DNA of 64,000 nucleotides from positions 81,081,574 to 81,145,573 of the forward strand of contig NC_087063.1 of assembly GCF_963678635.1 (NCBI RefSeq). Direction: 5' to 3'. This DNA is from Symsagittifera roscoffensis (Eukaryota; Xenacoelomorpha; Acoela; Convolutidae). Below the pieces are notes generated by a model. The model made no database searches and was not told the DNA's origin. It saw nothing but the letters and a program-made list of their open reading frames with translations. Position 1 is the stretch's first letter. Each line of letters starts with the position of its first letter. Shown here piece after piece: positions 1-10,859 of this stretch. The position numbers were made by a program, and so were the translations under genes.

Positions 1-1710
1 AAAAGTGCCACATAATTTGGGAGATCGCAGCCAACTGTTTAAAGAAGAAACTTTAACCTGTTGGATTTGTCGAGAAAACTTCAGTGAAAGCAAAAAAAAA
101 GTGCCTGGATCATTGTCACTCTTCGGGAAAATTTCTAGAATGGACCCACGACAAATGAAATGTAGCGCGAAGAAACATAAATTACATTCCAGTCGTTGGA
201 CATAGTTTGCAGAATTATGACATGCATCATATATGTCTAGCTCTGAACGAATGTGACTCGCGTAGTACAGTGCAAATCTTTCCATCCACCGATGAGAAAT
301 ATACTTCACTAATTATCGGAGTTGTGGTTAAAACGATTACACAAAGAGATCAAACAACACAAAACATTTATGAGTATCTTCGTTTTATAGATTATTTCAA
401 GTTTCTAATCCCATCACTACAAAAGTTAGTTGACAACTTGCCTGAAAATAAATTTCTGGAAAACCACTTTCAAAATGTAAGCCAAACTTGTAGAAATCTC
501 ATACGTAGAAAAGAATTCTATCCTTATAATTTCATGACCGACCGTAAAAAGTTTGACGAAAAAGAGTTACCGCCTCTCGAAAAGTGGGTAAATAGTTTAA
601 ACGGAGATAAAAAGTGCTATTAATGCTGATAACTTGCTTGAAGCAAAAGAAGTTTCAATCAATTTACTTGTCAGAACCTGCGCGACTATTATGACTTATA
701 TTTGTCATGTGACACATTGCACCTAGCCTGTGTTTTTGAGGAATTCCGCTCTATCAGCTATGAAACATATAGCCTTGATTGTGCTCATCATTTCACCGCT
801 TCTAATTTAGCTGATGACGTTTTCAAGCGGGTATGTAAAACTGATGTTGAAATTCTAACGGATCGAGATCATTTAGACATGTTTTAGATCATTAAAAAAA
901 GATGCAAACAACAGACAAATGAACGACACATTTATTGCGAGCAAAGATACTACATATGGCTTCATGGTTGATGCCAACAACTTATACAGTGGAGTACTGC
1001 AAACTCAAAAACTGCCTGCACGCCATTTCAACACAATCGGAGTCAGAAAAGAAAGAAATAATCAATAAAACGAAGATGAGAATTCCATGTCAATAGAAGA
1101 AATTTTAGCAACCCCTAACGATTCAGACTACGGTTATATTGTTGAAATTGATTTAAAATACCCTCAATTGTTGCATGAAAGTCACCGTGACTATCCACTG
1201 GCACCCACTAAGGACTTTGTTCAAAAAGATTGGTTGAGCAGATACCGAACAAATGTCTCAGAACAAATGAAAAACAATGAAAACTGTGGACCCGCAATAG
1301 GGAAAGTGAAAAAACTTCTACAAACTTTACATGATAAAACTCATTTTATAAATCATTATAAACTCCTGAATCTCTACGTGAAGCTCGGCCTTATTGTTAC
1401 AAAACTGTATCGCATCGTAAAGTTCAAACAAGAATTGTGGCTCGAATCGTACATAACTCTAAATACAAACAAATGGAAAGCGGCAAAAAACAAGTTTGAA
1501 GAAGCCCTGTACAAACTATTGATCAATTCAATTAATAGAAAAATTTGTGAGTCAAAAAGAAAGAGAATAAAAATCAAGATTTTACGAGATGCTGAAGGAA
1601 CAATGCGAAATATAAGTAAGTTTAAATTTGAAACCTGCAAAGTTTTTGGCTAAGATATGGCTGCAATGACATTAGCACCAACGAAAATCAGACGGGATGT
1701 ACCCACAATT
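1..1710 (+). pseudogene. Polinton-type DNA polymerase B, partial copy 1
   Basis: Decayed fragment of a protein-primed family B DNA polymerase of the Polinton/Maverick type, the enzyme that would replicate the element. The window edge removes its 5' part. Readable pieces lie in different frames: the exonuclease segment with QNYDMHH (from 207), a stretch ending LPPLEKWVN (to about 600), YYDLYLSCDTLHLACVF (about 675-740), DANNLY (970-987) and EIDLKYPQLLHES (inside 1087-1653). The match to 7174-8883 is about 99.5 percent (a handful of substitutions, e.g. K/N and I/M changes near 1310 and 1543), and both copies share the same stops and frameshifts, so decay preceded duplication. Similarity stops abruptly at 1710, before the part that carries the YxDTDS catalytic box in the other copy, so this copy cannot encode a working enzyme. 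The family call is secure; the reason for the break is unknown. Confidence 0.85.
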
Positions 1711-2289
1711 CAATTAGAAGATCAAACGGAAAGTTTCTTTATGATCAAAGGTTTCTTGCCACATTAAAATCCTTCAATATCTAAAACAATGAGATGGTTG
1801 AAAAACATTTTTTTAGTTTTCTTTCTTTGCGTTAACATGACTTTCACTTAAGATTGCAACAAACGAAATAACTTTGGTTTGAATGCTTTAAGAAATAAGC
1901 AAAACGCAATACCTGTCACGGGACCCAGGTAACAGTTTTTCATTGGACAAGGCAAAACATATGTGTACCCAGGACCGGTATGATTTTTTTCTTGCAAAAA
2001 TCCTGCTGCATCATGCAATATAGCAGAAATTTGTGTTTGTCGAGCGAAGAATTGTCTATTCCAATTAAACCACCATATGGTCTGATTTTCAAACAAAAAC
2101 CAAATTGTTATCAGCATCCAAATACAAACAATTGGCTAAAAATTACTGAAATCTGACTGATTTATCTGGATATTGTGATTTAAAGTTTTAAATCGAAAGT
2201 TGAAATCATGTTTACTGAACTCAATATACTAAAAAAAGGAATAATGAAAAGTATCAATTAAAAGTTAACTGTCTCTTCAACAAAAATTT
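1711..2289. other. No gene recognised
   Basis: AT-rich sequence directly after the break in polymerase copy 1. A minus-strand open stretch of 89 codons (1848-2117) is present but I recognise nothing in it and its composition is not clearly coding. Confidence 0.5.
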
Positions 2290-3202
2290 TCACAAATTAA
2301 AATCAGTATCTACATCAAGTTTCTCATATCCACTTGTCACAGTATCCATTATTTTACAAAAAGCGGCAGAATGGGGTCCATTAATTAAACTTTCAAATCT
2401 TTTCAAAAATTGTGTATTCATCTCATCTGTTTGAGCATGTCTGCTTTCTGTGTGTTTCTTTGAAACTGAAGTCGAAATTCTTGCGGATTTGTTTGACGTC
2501 GACGATGCAGCAGGCGTAACTGTATTATCAATTCGTTTCTGTCCCCCAATGGTCGGAGATTTCTTGCAAACGTTTTGATTTCAAGAAGTGTGTTTGTTAG
2601 ATGATGTTGCAGAAAGCAATAAGTTGGGTAAACGTTTTTTGATTGCAGTGAAATCTAACAAATCGAGATTGGCTGCAGCAGGTTGTGCTGAATAAGTGAG
2701 AGCTAGTTTAAGCTTGTCAAACAAATCACCGTTTCATTCGCAATCTTTAACAGGACAAACCGAGTATTTGAAGCAAGTGAAAATACAAGGAACACTATAA
2801 TTCTTGGTAATGAGTTTTTGTTCATTCTCGACTGAAAAAAGACAATATTCAGATTTGAAGTGGCTTCCAAAAGCATAATTTTAAAAAGTAGATAAATTAG
2901 GAACTTTTTCAGTAACAGCAAATTTCAAAATTTGGTTCAAACTTTTTGAAATAATCAGGTAACACAACTTCGAACAATGCTTCTGACATTTTGTAAAGAA
3001 AAATTATTTCGAGGCGTGCTTGAAATCGTTTGTGTTTGAAGAAATTTGAGATTTCCTGGCTCGTTTACAATTAGACTCCAGTTTGGTCATATGCTTTCAA
3101 TGTAGCACGCACTAGTCTTTTACTGTTTTCCGAAGTATCGAAATAGCAATCGCCAAAATTTTTATCTGCATTTGCTGTGGTGCTTGTTTTGGTTTTATTC
3201 AT
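2290..3202 (-). pseudogene. Unrecognised minus-strand gene remnant(s), possible Polinton cargo
   Basis: From about 2920 down to a stop at 2290-2292, one minus-strand frame reads as coding except for three internal stops. It contains a cysteine-rich piece (PCIFTCFKYSVCPVKDC, about 2755-2805), then a stretch with LDLLDFTAIKKRLPNLLL (about 2615-2670), and a Ser/Thr/Lys-rich end with TQFLKRFESLINGP near 2375-2420. Just upstream, in another frame, a start at 2989 opens MSEALFEVVLPDYFKKFEPN, and a separate 43-codon frame begins at 3202 (MNKTKTSTTANAD). I do not recognise the family. The Cys spacing suggests a small zinc-binding module, which is an inference. Position and opposite orientation next to a Polinton polymerase would fit an accessory gene of that element, but a host gene fragment is equally possible. 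Confidence 0.35.
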
Positions 3203-3586
3203 TGTAACGAGTAAATTTTTAATTTAACTGGATTTAAAACTGATTAGAAAGAAATGATTCCGATTGATTGTAAATGACTGCAAAAGAAAGCGTTGTATCT
3301 ATTTTAATTTATATACAGATGTACTTTATATCGTGAAGATATTGGTTTGCAGTTTGGTTCAAATGGATTAGTATTTTATGCATGTACAACTGATAAGAGC
3401 TTTAATGGGTGTCAAAGGTCACAATGTTTAAACGTTATTTTTGATATAAGCTATTTGTTTGAATACAATTTAGATAAACATAGAATACCACGCAAAGTAA
3501 CTTAAACGTTTTACATGCCCTCCCTTATTGAACTGATCAAAAATTACATGGCAGGTCTTGAAATTTTAGAAGAACCAATCCCTATT

Positions 3587-3808
3587 TTAATCTCTTGAGG
3601 CGTTTTCACAATCCATTTCAGTTTCTTTTCTTTCCGCGTTACGTTTGTCCTTCTCTTCGAACTTTTCTTCAAAAAGCCTTGTTATATTATTGCCGGATAA
3701 TCCAATCACGAAAGAACCTTTTTTAATGAAATGGTTTACGCTAATTTTGTAGCAATAATTAACGAAGAAAATAGTTTCAATTCTGATGAGTGGACTTGTA
3801 CACATCAC
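3587..3808 (-). CDS. Hypothetical 73-codon reading frame
   Basis: Minus-strand frame ending with a strongly charged tail (EEKFEEKDKRNAERKETE). It has no recognisable domain. The charged tail is more biased than expected for random AT-rich DNA, so a degraded coding segment is possible. It overlaps the start of the plus-strand piece at 3790, and at most one of the two is likely to be real. Confidence 0.2.
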   Translation of the reverse strand: MMCTSPLIRIETIFFVNYCYKISVNHFIKKGSFVIGLSGNNITRLFEEKFEEKDKRNAERKETEMDCENASRD

Positions 3809-4264
3809 ATTATGATACCCAAATTTTTTTACATTTATTCAGTAAACTTTCCTTAAAAAAGTCAAAAGAGGACAAAGAACTGAATATAAAGTATTTGAGT
3901 TACCTTACACTTTCTGGTAAAAATACGGATCCTGACGAGCCTCTTGCTCTTCAGGTTTTATTTCAATTTTATCAAAATCAGTAAAAAAAATTTGTATAAA
4001 TACGATTGTGATGTTACTCCGATGTGTGAAAACCAGTAACAATACTTTGAAGAAATTGAACAGATTGAATCACCATTTATAGTTACCCCGAAAGCTGATC
4101 CTTCTCCTACAGTGTCACCATGGCTTGATGAACCAGATTCTTCAACTCCAAAGTGCACCCCCGAAGCGACAGTGAGTAATCACATGAAAAATTTGACTCC
4201 TTCTCTATGCCTTGCACCAAAGAAAAAGCGAAAGCTAACAACACTGGAAAAAGCTCAGGAGTAG
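3790..4264 (+). pseudogene. Unrecognised gene remnant with a nuclear-localisation-like C-terminus
   Basis: Two frames give coding-like sequence in a row: 3790-3984 (with KSKEDKELNIKYLSYLTLSG and TDPDEPLALQVLFQFYQ), then about 3965-4264 in the next frame, interrupted once by TAA at 4037-4039. The second part is Pro/Ser/Thr-rich (ADPSPTVSPWLDEPDSSTPK) and ends in APKKKRKLTTLEKAQE before the TAG at 4262-4264. PKKKRK is a classical monopartite nuclear localisation motif (established knowledge). The protein is not recognised. One frameshift and one stop are needed to join the parts, so it is called broken. Its place between the two polymerase copies hints at a Polinton gene, but this is only inferred. 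Confidence 0.35.
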
Positions 4265-5130
4265 TTAGATCTTATTTAACTTTGAAACTGTGGCTGCGTT
4301 TGATTGATTTTAGTTTGGTTTTATTGTGTATAAAGATTTAAACTTGAAACTCAGATTGATATTTAATAGCTTTCATTTGGTGTTCTCATGTATAAACATT
4401 TTTAAATTAAAACTCTCTGCCTCCTAATGCTTCCTTTATCAAGTTGTTAGGAAAATAGAGCATAATAAGTCATTTTATAACCGGATGTTCGACAAGTCTT
4501 CAATCAAAATACAAAAAAGAACTTGAATTTTTAAATCTCGGAAAAATGTTGAAAATTTTTATCTCGTAAACTTGAGGTTCTATAGTCACTAGTCCTCCGA
4601 ACAAAATTATTTAACTGGTCGTGAGCAGTGTATTGATATATTGCACGACTATGTTCAGACCATCCACTGAAGAGATACAGACATTTCTTTTTCCAAAAGC
4701 CTCATCCTATATCAATTTCTTAACTTTTTGTTACACGGTCCGAATATAGTCTTCCGACCACTCATATTGCTGCTCTCAGTGAGCTACGCATTTTGTAACT
4801 ATTTTTCAATTAGGAGTCAGAATCTGTATTGCAAAGCTTTGTGGAGATCAATGTTTAAAGCCCAAAAAAAAACCTTTTAAGAGATATTTTTTGAGTTAAT
4901 CAAAGAAACGGGTGAGTTTTAGTGGAAAAAAAGTGGTTGGTTAAACTTTTTTGAGCTTCACATATATCGTAATTAAAACAGAAAACGTATTAATTGATTT
5001 CACAATATTCATAGGGTATCCTATGAAAAGATATACGTATTTTTTTACTGATGTCGATTTTCTAATTACAAAGCAATTGAAACTTTTTTAAAAATTGAAC
5101 GCAAATCTAGTTTGATTTTATGTGTTTTTG
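4265..5130. other. No gene recognised
   Basis: AT-rich non-coding sequence. I see no coding frame, RNA gene or obvious repeat. Confidence 0.55.
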
Positions 5131-5407
5131 GCGGGAAAACAACTTCAATACACATTTTAGCGGGAAAACTAATTTAACATGTTCAAACGGCGTTGAATTT
5201 ATTGAAATTTGTAATTTTGAAAAGTTTGCTTTCTAACGGTATTTAACTTCTTTTTGATAAGAATTTTTTTTCCAAAAGGTTTTTTTTCAACATTTCTAAT
5301 TGTAAATTTGAAGCAGTTTTGTTATGTTTCTAGACGTTTTGGTTTAAATTTCATTCCAATAAAATTTTGGCGGGAAAAAAGTTCAAATTCAAAGTTAAGC
5401 GGGAAAA
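5131..5407. promoter_or_regulatory. Cluster of four E2F-like sites upstream of the polymerase
   Basis: The nine-base word GCGGGAAAA occurs four times in the same orientation, at 5131-5139, 5160-5168, 5370-5378 and 5399-5407, as two pairs each spaced 29 bases apart. The first and third are preceded by TTTTG, giving the extended form TTTTGGCGGGAAAA. This matches the E2F/DP binding consensus of animals (TTTSSCGC / GCGGGAAA). In otherwise AT-rich DNA four copies in 277 bases are unlikely by chance. They lie 100-400 bases before the first polymerase-related reading frame. A role in S-phase expression of the polymerase is an inference. Confidence 0.45.
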
Positions 5408-5531
5408 GCTATTGAAATTCAAACCGAGAAGTGATAAGGAATCGTAGCTAGCTGCAATAATTTAAACATTTTGTTATTCAGTTGGGATTCATTCTCTTTC
5501 CTGCTCCGCTTTAAAACAGTTCCAGAGCGAA

Positions 5532-8500
5532 ATGGGTTTCAGGTGTAACTTGGTCCTAAAAATTTTACATGAAAAACGAATAGATCTCGTCATGAACGAA
5601 AGTTTCACGCTGTTGAAAAAAAATTATCCGTTTTTACTTGCTACAATTGTAAAATTAGCAATTTACTGCTATCAAAATTACAGCAGCATACTGAATCAGA
5701 TCATCAAAACTTTAACAATTAATGTCGATAATGTCGGCTTGGTTTTTCTGAACTTAAAGATTTCAAGGATCACATGCAATCAGAGCATGGGCTACATGTT
5801 TTGGATCAACAACTTACATCACTCAGCAACCCCTCTAGCTCAATCACACAGACAAGCGAAATTGATAACTTTCCAGCTTCAATTGAAGTTCATGAATCAG
5901 CCATGAGAAATACGTTAATGACTTTTTTTATTCCCAACCAAAATATTGAACATGATCTTATCGAATTTAGGACTATAAAAAATGAGATTCCAAGTTTGAT
6001 ATTAGACAGAACCTGTAATGGACCCTGCAAAGTACAAATTTTGGCTGAACTTACTTTAATCAAGCATGCTACTGGTGTTTCGGACCAAAGCGTGCAACAA
6101 CCTGAAGACGAACGCGTTTAAATTTTCGCTAATTCTATGATGAAGCTCCTATATGCAAACGGTTTTTCTGATGAATTATTTCTCGAAATGCTCGGAAAAA
6201 TGGAAGCTGTGTTCCAGATTTTTTCATCCCAAGGTAGCGGCTGGGTTCTGCAGCGTGTAAGTGAGCTTTACATTAAAATCGGAAAAGTGTTAACAATCAG
6301 AGGCTCTTCGTTTATACCTCTCCCTGAAAAAACAGCAAATTCGCAACAATTGATTAATAATCGTAATCACAACGACCACAATCGCTTTTTGTTATGCTAC
6401 ACTGCCGCCTATCATTTTAGATATAAGCCTGACCTAATTGTCGGTAGGTTAGTTGATCCTAAACTTGAAGAGACATATCTAGACACCCATACAAAGCCCG
6501 GAACGCATCAGGCTTCTGATGATTTCGTTAAGCCTATGAGCTTGAACATAATTCCTCAATTCGAGCGACTTAATAACATTCAAGTAAACGTGTTTCAACA
6601 CCAAAATGGAGATCTCATTCCAATGATTGTCTCAAAGTTTGAAAGTTCAGATAATTCTATCATGGATCTGCTTTTGTTATATGAACGCGGAATGCACCAC
6701 TTTGTTTTGATAAAAGACCTGCTCCGATTTGTTTGTGAAGTTCGAAAGCAAAAGTTCCGAAGTTTCCTGCAGTTGTGTCGTAACTGTTTTCAAATTCATT
6801 ACAATGAAATTGATCATAAAACGCATGAGCGATTATGTAAAGATCATGAACCAGCTGTAGTGATAATGCCAACAGCCAAAAATGGCTGCTTAAAATAAGA
6901 ATTTAAAAACTTTCAAGCTCTCTGGTATGCACCTATTGTTTTTTATTTTGATTTTGAATCGTTCCTGAACCATGTTACAACATGTATGAACAACCCATAA
7001 ATTTCCTCAGCTCGCGTTCTAGAAAAACATGAACCCTCCAGGTATTCAATGGTTGCTTTTGACCATGAGTCCTCAAAACCATTTTTCTTTAGTCTTGAAA
7101 GCTCTGAAAATTGTTTAGAAAATTTTATCAAAGAGTTACATCTATTAGCCCGAGACGTTTACATCTATAAACGAAAAGTGCCACATAATTTGGGAGATCG
7201 CAGCCAACTGTTTAAAGAAGAAACTTTAACCTGTTGGATTTGTCGAGAAAACTTCAGTGAAAGCAAAAAAAAAGTGCCTGGATCATTGTCACTCTTCGGG
7301 AAAATTTCTAGAATGGACCCACGACAAATGAAATGTAGCGCGAAGAAACATAAATTACATTCCAGTCGTTGGACATAGTTTGCAGAATTATGACATGCAT
7401 CATATATGTCTAGCTCTGAACGAATGTGACTCGCGTAGTACAGTGCAAATCTTTCCATCCACTGATGAGAAATATACTTCACTAATTATCGGAGTTGTGG
7501 TTAAAACGATTACACAAAGAGATCAAACAACACAAAACATTTATGAGTATCTTCGTTTTATAGATTATTTCAAGTTTCTAATCCCATCACTACAAAAGTT
7601 AGTTGACAACTTGCCTGAAAATAAATTTCTGGAAAACCACTTTCAAAATGTAAGCCAAACTTGTAGAAATCTCATACGTAGAAAAGAATTCTATCCTTAT
7701 AATTTCATGACCGACCGTAAAAAGTTTGACGAAAAAGAGTTACCGCCTCTCGAAAAGTGGGTAAATAGTTTAAACGGAGATAAAAAGTGCTATTAATGCT
7801 GATAACTTGCTTGAAGCAAAAGAAGTTTCAATCAATTTAGTTGTCAGAACCTGCGCGACTATTATGACTTATATTTGTCATGTGACACATTGCACCTAGC
7901 CTGTGTTTTTGAGGAACTCCGCTCTATCAGCTATGAAACATATAGCCTTGATTGTGCTCATCATTTCACCGCTTCTAATTTAGCTGATGACGTTTTCAAG
8001 CGGGTATGTAAAGCTGATGTTGAAATTCTAACGGATCGAGATCATTTAGACATGTTTTAGATCATTAAAAAAAGATGCAAACAACAGACAAATGAACGAC
8101 ACATTTATTGCGAGCAAAGATACTACATATGGCTTCATGGTTGATGCCAACAACTTATACAGTGGAGTACTGCAAACTCAAAAACTGCCTGCACGCCATT
8201 TCAACACAATCGGAGTCAGAAAAGAAAGAAATAATCAATAAAACGAAGATGAGAATTCCATGTCAATAGAAGAAATTTTAGCAACCCCTAACGATTCAGA
8301 CTACGGTTATATTGTTGAAATTGATTTAAAATACCCTCAATTGTTGCATGAAAGTCACCGTGACTATCCACTGGCACCCACTAAGGACTTTGTTCAAAAA
8401 GATTGGTTGAGCAGATACCGAACAAATGTCTCAGAACAAATGAAAAACAATGAAAACTGTGGACCCGCAATAGGGAAAGTGAACAAACTTCTACAAACTT

Positions 8501-9253
8501 TACATGATAAAACTCATTTTATAAATCATTATAAACTCCTGAATCTCTACGTGAAGCTCGGCCTTATTGTTACAAAACTGTATCGCATCGTAAAGTTCAA
8601 ACAAGAATTGTGGCTCGAATCGTACATAACTCTAAATACAAACAAATGGAAAGCCGCAAAAAACAAGTTTGAAGAAGCCCTGTACAAACTATTGATCAAT
8701 TCAATTAATAGAAAAATGTGTGAGTCAAAAAGAAAGAGAATAAAAATCAAGATTTTACGAGATGCTGAAGGAACAATGCGAAATATAAGTAAGTTTAAAT
8801 TTGAAACCTGCAAAGTTTTTGGCTAAGATATGGCTGCAATGACATTAGCACCAACGAAAATCAGACGGGATGTACCCACAATTGTAGGAGCGTGTATACT
8901 AAAGCTAGAAAAGTTTGAGATGTACATATTTCACTACGAGGTTATGAAGCCCGTTATGGAGGTTATGAAGGTACGAGGTTATGAAGGTAAGTTCAACTAT
9001 CACCTCTTGTACTCAGACACTGACAGCCTAATGTACGAAATAAAAACGGAAAAAAACTCAAATTTTAATGAGAAACTGTACGAGAAACGTGAAATTTCGG
9101 ACAACTGTGACTTCTCCAATTATCCATCGGACCACTTCCTCTACAATGCAGAAAACAAACTAACAATTTTAAAGTTTAAAAACGAATTCCCGGGTAATAT
9201 AATTTCAGAATTCGTTGCAATGAAGCCAATGTTTTATTCAATACTATCGCAAA
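5532..9253 (+). pseudogene. Polinton-type protein-primed DNA polymerase B, nearly full length, decayed
   Basis: Main polymerase of the element. In order: a C2H2-type zinc finger (Cys codons 5723 and 5732, His codons 5771 and 5786) with a stop inside its CxxC; the Polinton N-terminal region with SSFIPLPEK (about 6307-6335) and HHFVLIKDLLRF; a second C/H finger (CRNCF, about 6778-6840); exonuclease motif I DFES (about 6950); a DHCH motif at 7281; exonuclease motif II QNYDMHH (7383); DANNLY (8143-8160); EIDLKYPQLLHES; the catalytic box YSDTDS (9010-9027); and EFVAMKPMFYSIL just before 9253. In-frame stops lie at 5729, 6119, 6896, 6998, 7329, 7794-7812, 8058, 8239 and 8824. Frameshifts are near 5750, 7270 (an A9 run) and 8060-8090. 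Catalytic Asp codons survive, but the gene is not translatable as one protein. The identification rests on motif order and is strong. Confidence 0.9.
7174..8883 (+). repeat. Second member of the 1.71-kb duplicated polymerase segment
   Basis: Corresponds base for base to 1-1710 at an offset of 7,173, without indels and with only a few substitutions. Beyond 1710/8883 the two sequences are unrelated. Copy 1 may extend further left of the window. Confidence 0.9.
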
Positions 9254-9731
9254 GTAAGTACAATTCCTTAAAAAAATACCGAAAAATTATTTTACAAAAT
9301 TTTGAAAAAAAAATTTTGTCAAAAAATTTCGTTGAAAAAAAATTATGAAAAAAATTGAAAAAAAAATTTGGAAAAATAATTTTTAAAAATATTTTGAAAA
9401 AAAAAATTAAAAATAAATTTTTTTCGTCAAAAAAACTTCGTTGGAAAGAAAATTTGTCAAAAAAAAAATTTTGTAAAAAATTTTTGTAAAAGAAAAAATT
9501 TTTGTCATCAAAAAAAATCTGGAAAAAAAATTTGAAAGAAAAAATTTTTGAAAAACTTTTAAACCTTTTTTTAAATGAGGGGGGGTGTGGATCTTCCAAA
9601 AAGGATGCGTACATACTTTTTTTTTATTTTCAACTTCAAGTGTAATTTTACAAAACAGTTGGATATAAAATGATTAGTGAGCATCATTTTTTAAAAATAC
9701 ACGTAAGCACTCAACAAAAGGAATCCCTAAG
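9254..9731 (+). other. A-rich spacer or intron inside the polymerase gene
   Basis: The conserved polymerase reading frame stops at 9253, directly before GTAAGT (9254-9259), and conserved C-terminal sequence resumes at about 9730. The block between is extremely A/T-biased, with many runs of A5-A9 alternating with T4-T6, plus G6 at 9580. A GT donor followed by candidate AG ends near 9659, 9706 or 9720 would make it an intron of about 400-470 bases. A non-spliced A-rich expansion inside a dead gene is the alternative. The intron reading is inferred from the donor position and from sequence resuming in a usable frame. Confidence 0.4.
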
Positions 9732-10415
9732 GTGACTCAACGGTTGCTAACTCATAAAAATTACATCGAAACTCTCGACTCTGGAAAGCTTGTACGAGCC
9801 GAAAATACTCGCATCATCTCCGAGAGGCATATCCTGAACACTGTTCGAGCAAACAAAATCGCATTATCAGCCTATGATGATAAGCGATACATCCCCAGCG
9901 ATGGTATCTCCACATTGCCATACGGTCACTATAGAACCGTAAATGCTTCTATCTTTCCCGATAGCAATCAGCATGATGATGATGATGATAGCGAAAGGAA
10001 CGTGAGTGAAACTAATAGCACCAGTCACCACAAAGATCAAGATTTAGACGCTTGGCTGAATTTTTTTCAGGAAGAAGATGAAGTAGTCGACGGGGATCAG
10101 GAGAGCTCGAAACAAAAAGAAATCTTCACGCAGGATACGAATTATGGGTCAGAAGATAGCTTTCTTGTGTTGGATACTCAACCGAGCCGATCGTTGAGAG
10201 ACCTGTTAAATAGTATCACCAGCTATGAAGCTCCAGATCCAGGTAGAGTTCGTGTCACGGAAATTGTTGAGAGTGATATCGAAAGCGAAGATTTGATTGA
10301 TCCAAATGCAGTTACTTCTTCTTCGCCGTCGGATGATGAATGGTACCGCAACCGCGAAACAGTTGAAGATTCAGCACCGCAGTCAGAGAGACGTAAAACA
10401 AACAAAAAACTCTAA
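9732..10415 (+). CDS. C-terminus of the Polinton DNA polymerase with a long acidic extension
   Basis: This 227-codon stretch is open to its TAA. The first 67 residues match the conserved C-terminal end of Polinton polymerases: THKNYIETLDSGK, NKIALSAYDDKRY and DGISTLPYGHY (about 9900-9932). The remaining 160 residues are unlike the usual tail. They are strongly acidic and Ser-rich (HDDDDDSERN, FFQEEDEVVDGDQE, ESDIESEDLIDP, SPSDDEWYRN) and end in a basic SERRKTNKKL. No start codon of its own is expected; it should be the last exon of the gene at 5532-9253. It is intact while the upstream part is riddled with stops, which is odd. The acidic tail might be a protein- or histone-contacting region, but this is speculation. 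Confidence 0.7.
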   Translation: MTQRLLTHKNYIETLDSGKLVRAENTRIISERHILNTVRANKIALSAYDDKRYIPSDGISTLPYGHYRTVNASIFPDSNQHDDDDDSERNVSETNSTSHHKDQDLDAWLNFFQEEDEVVDGDQESSKQKEIFTQDTNYGSEDSFLVLDTQPSRSLRDLLNSITSYEAPDPGRVRVTEIVESDIESEDLIDPNAVTSSSPSDDEWYRNRETVEDSAPQSERRKTNKKL

Positions 10416-10859
10416 GGTTGTGTGTTTGATTCAAGTTGAATGAAAATTTAATGTTGTAAATTAGTGTACTTTATTATATTTACTTTGCACGTTTGTTCAC
10501 TGTTAGGTTATGGCGGGCTACTTAAAATCCATTTTTGGTTTTGTGTTACTATTTTATCTGGAGTGGTTTTCAGAGTTTTCATATTGGAATTGACCCCAAA
10601 CTGTTTTTGTTACATTTAACCGACACTTGTTTTAGAAGATTGTGTGTACAGTTCAACCATTTCATTTCTTACCTATTTTCACCAAGACCACAGAGTTTGT
10701 AGAAACATTGAAAAAACTAATTCGCAAAGACCTTCAACAGCAAAACGCATTGAATAGTTTTAGTTCAATTGGAATACAACATAGCTTGCCGAGCTAATCG
10801 TGGCGGCAAGAAATAATATATCGCCAGAACGATTTTGTTTTAACCAACACAACTTTCAC
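10416..10859. other. No gene recognised
   Basis: AT-rich sequence after the polymerase stop. No terminal inverted repeat of the Polinton could be recognised here. Confidence 0.5.

Noticed and set aside
1848-2117. Resemblance of a minus frame (NHTGPGYTY) to the start of a parvovirus/adintovirus phospholipase-like domain
   Set aside because: Only a few residues match. The calcium-binding and HD catalytic parts do not follow in any frame.
8788-8829. Mini-intron in the polymerase (AAGTAAGTTT ... GGCTAAG)
   Set aside because: The 40-base stretch between the apparent donor and acceptor encodes conserved polymerase sequence (FKFETCKVF) aligned with the family, so it is coding with a point stop (TAA at 8824), not an intron.
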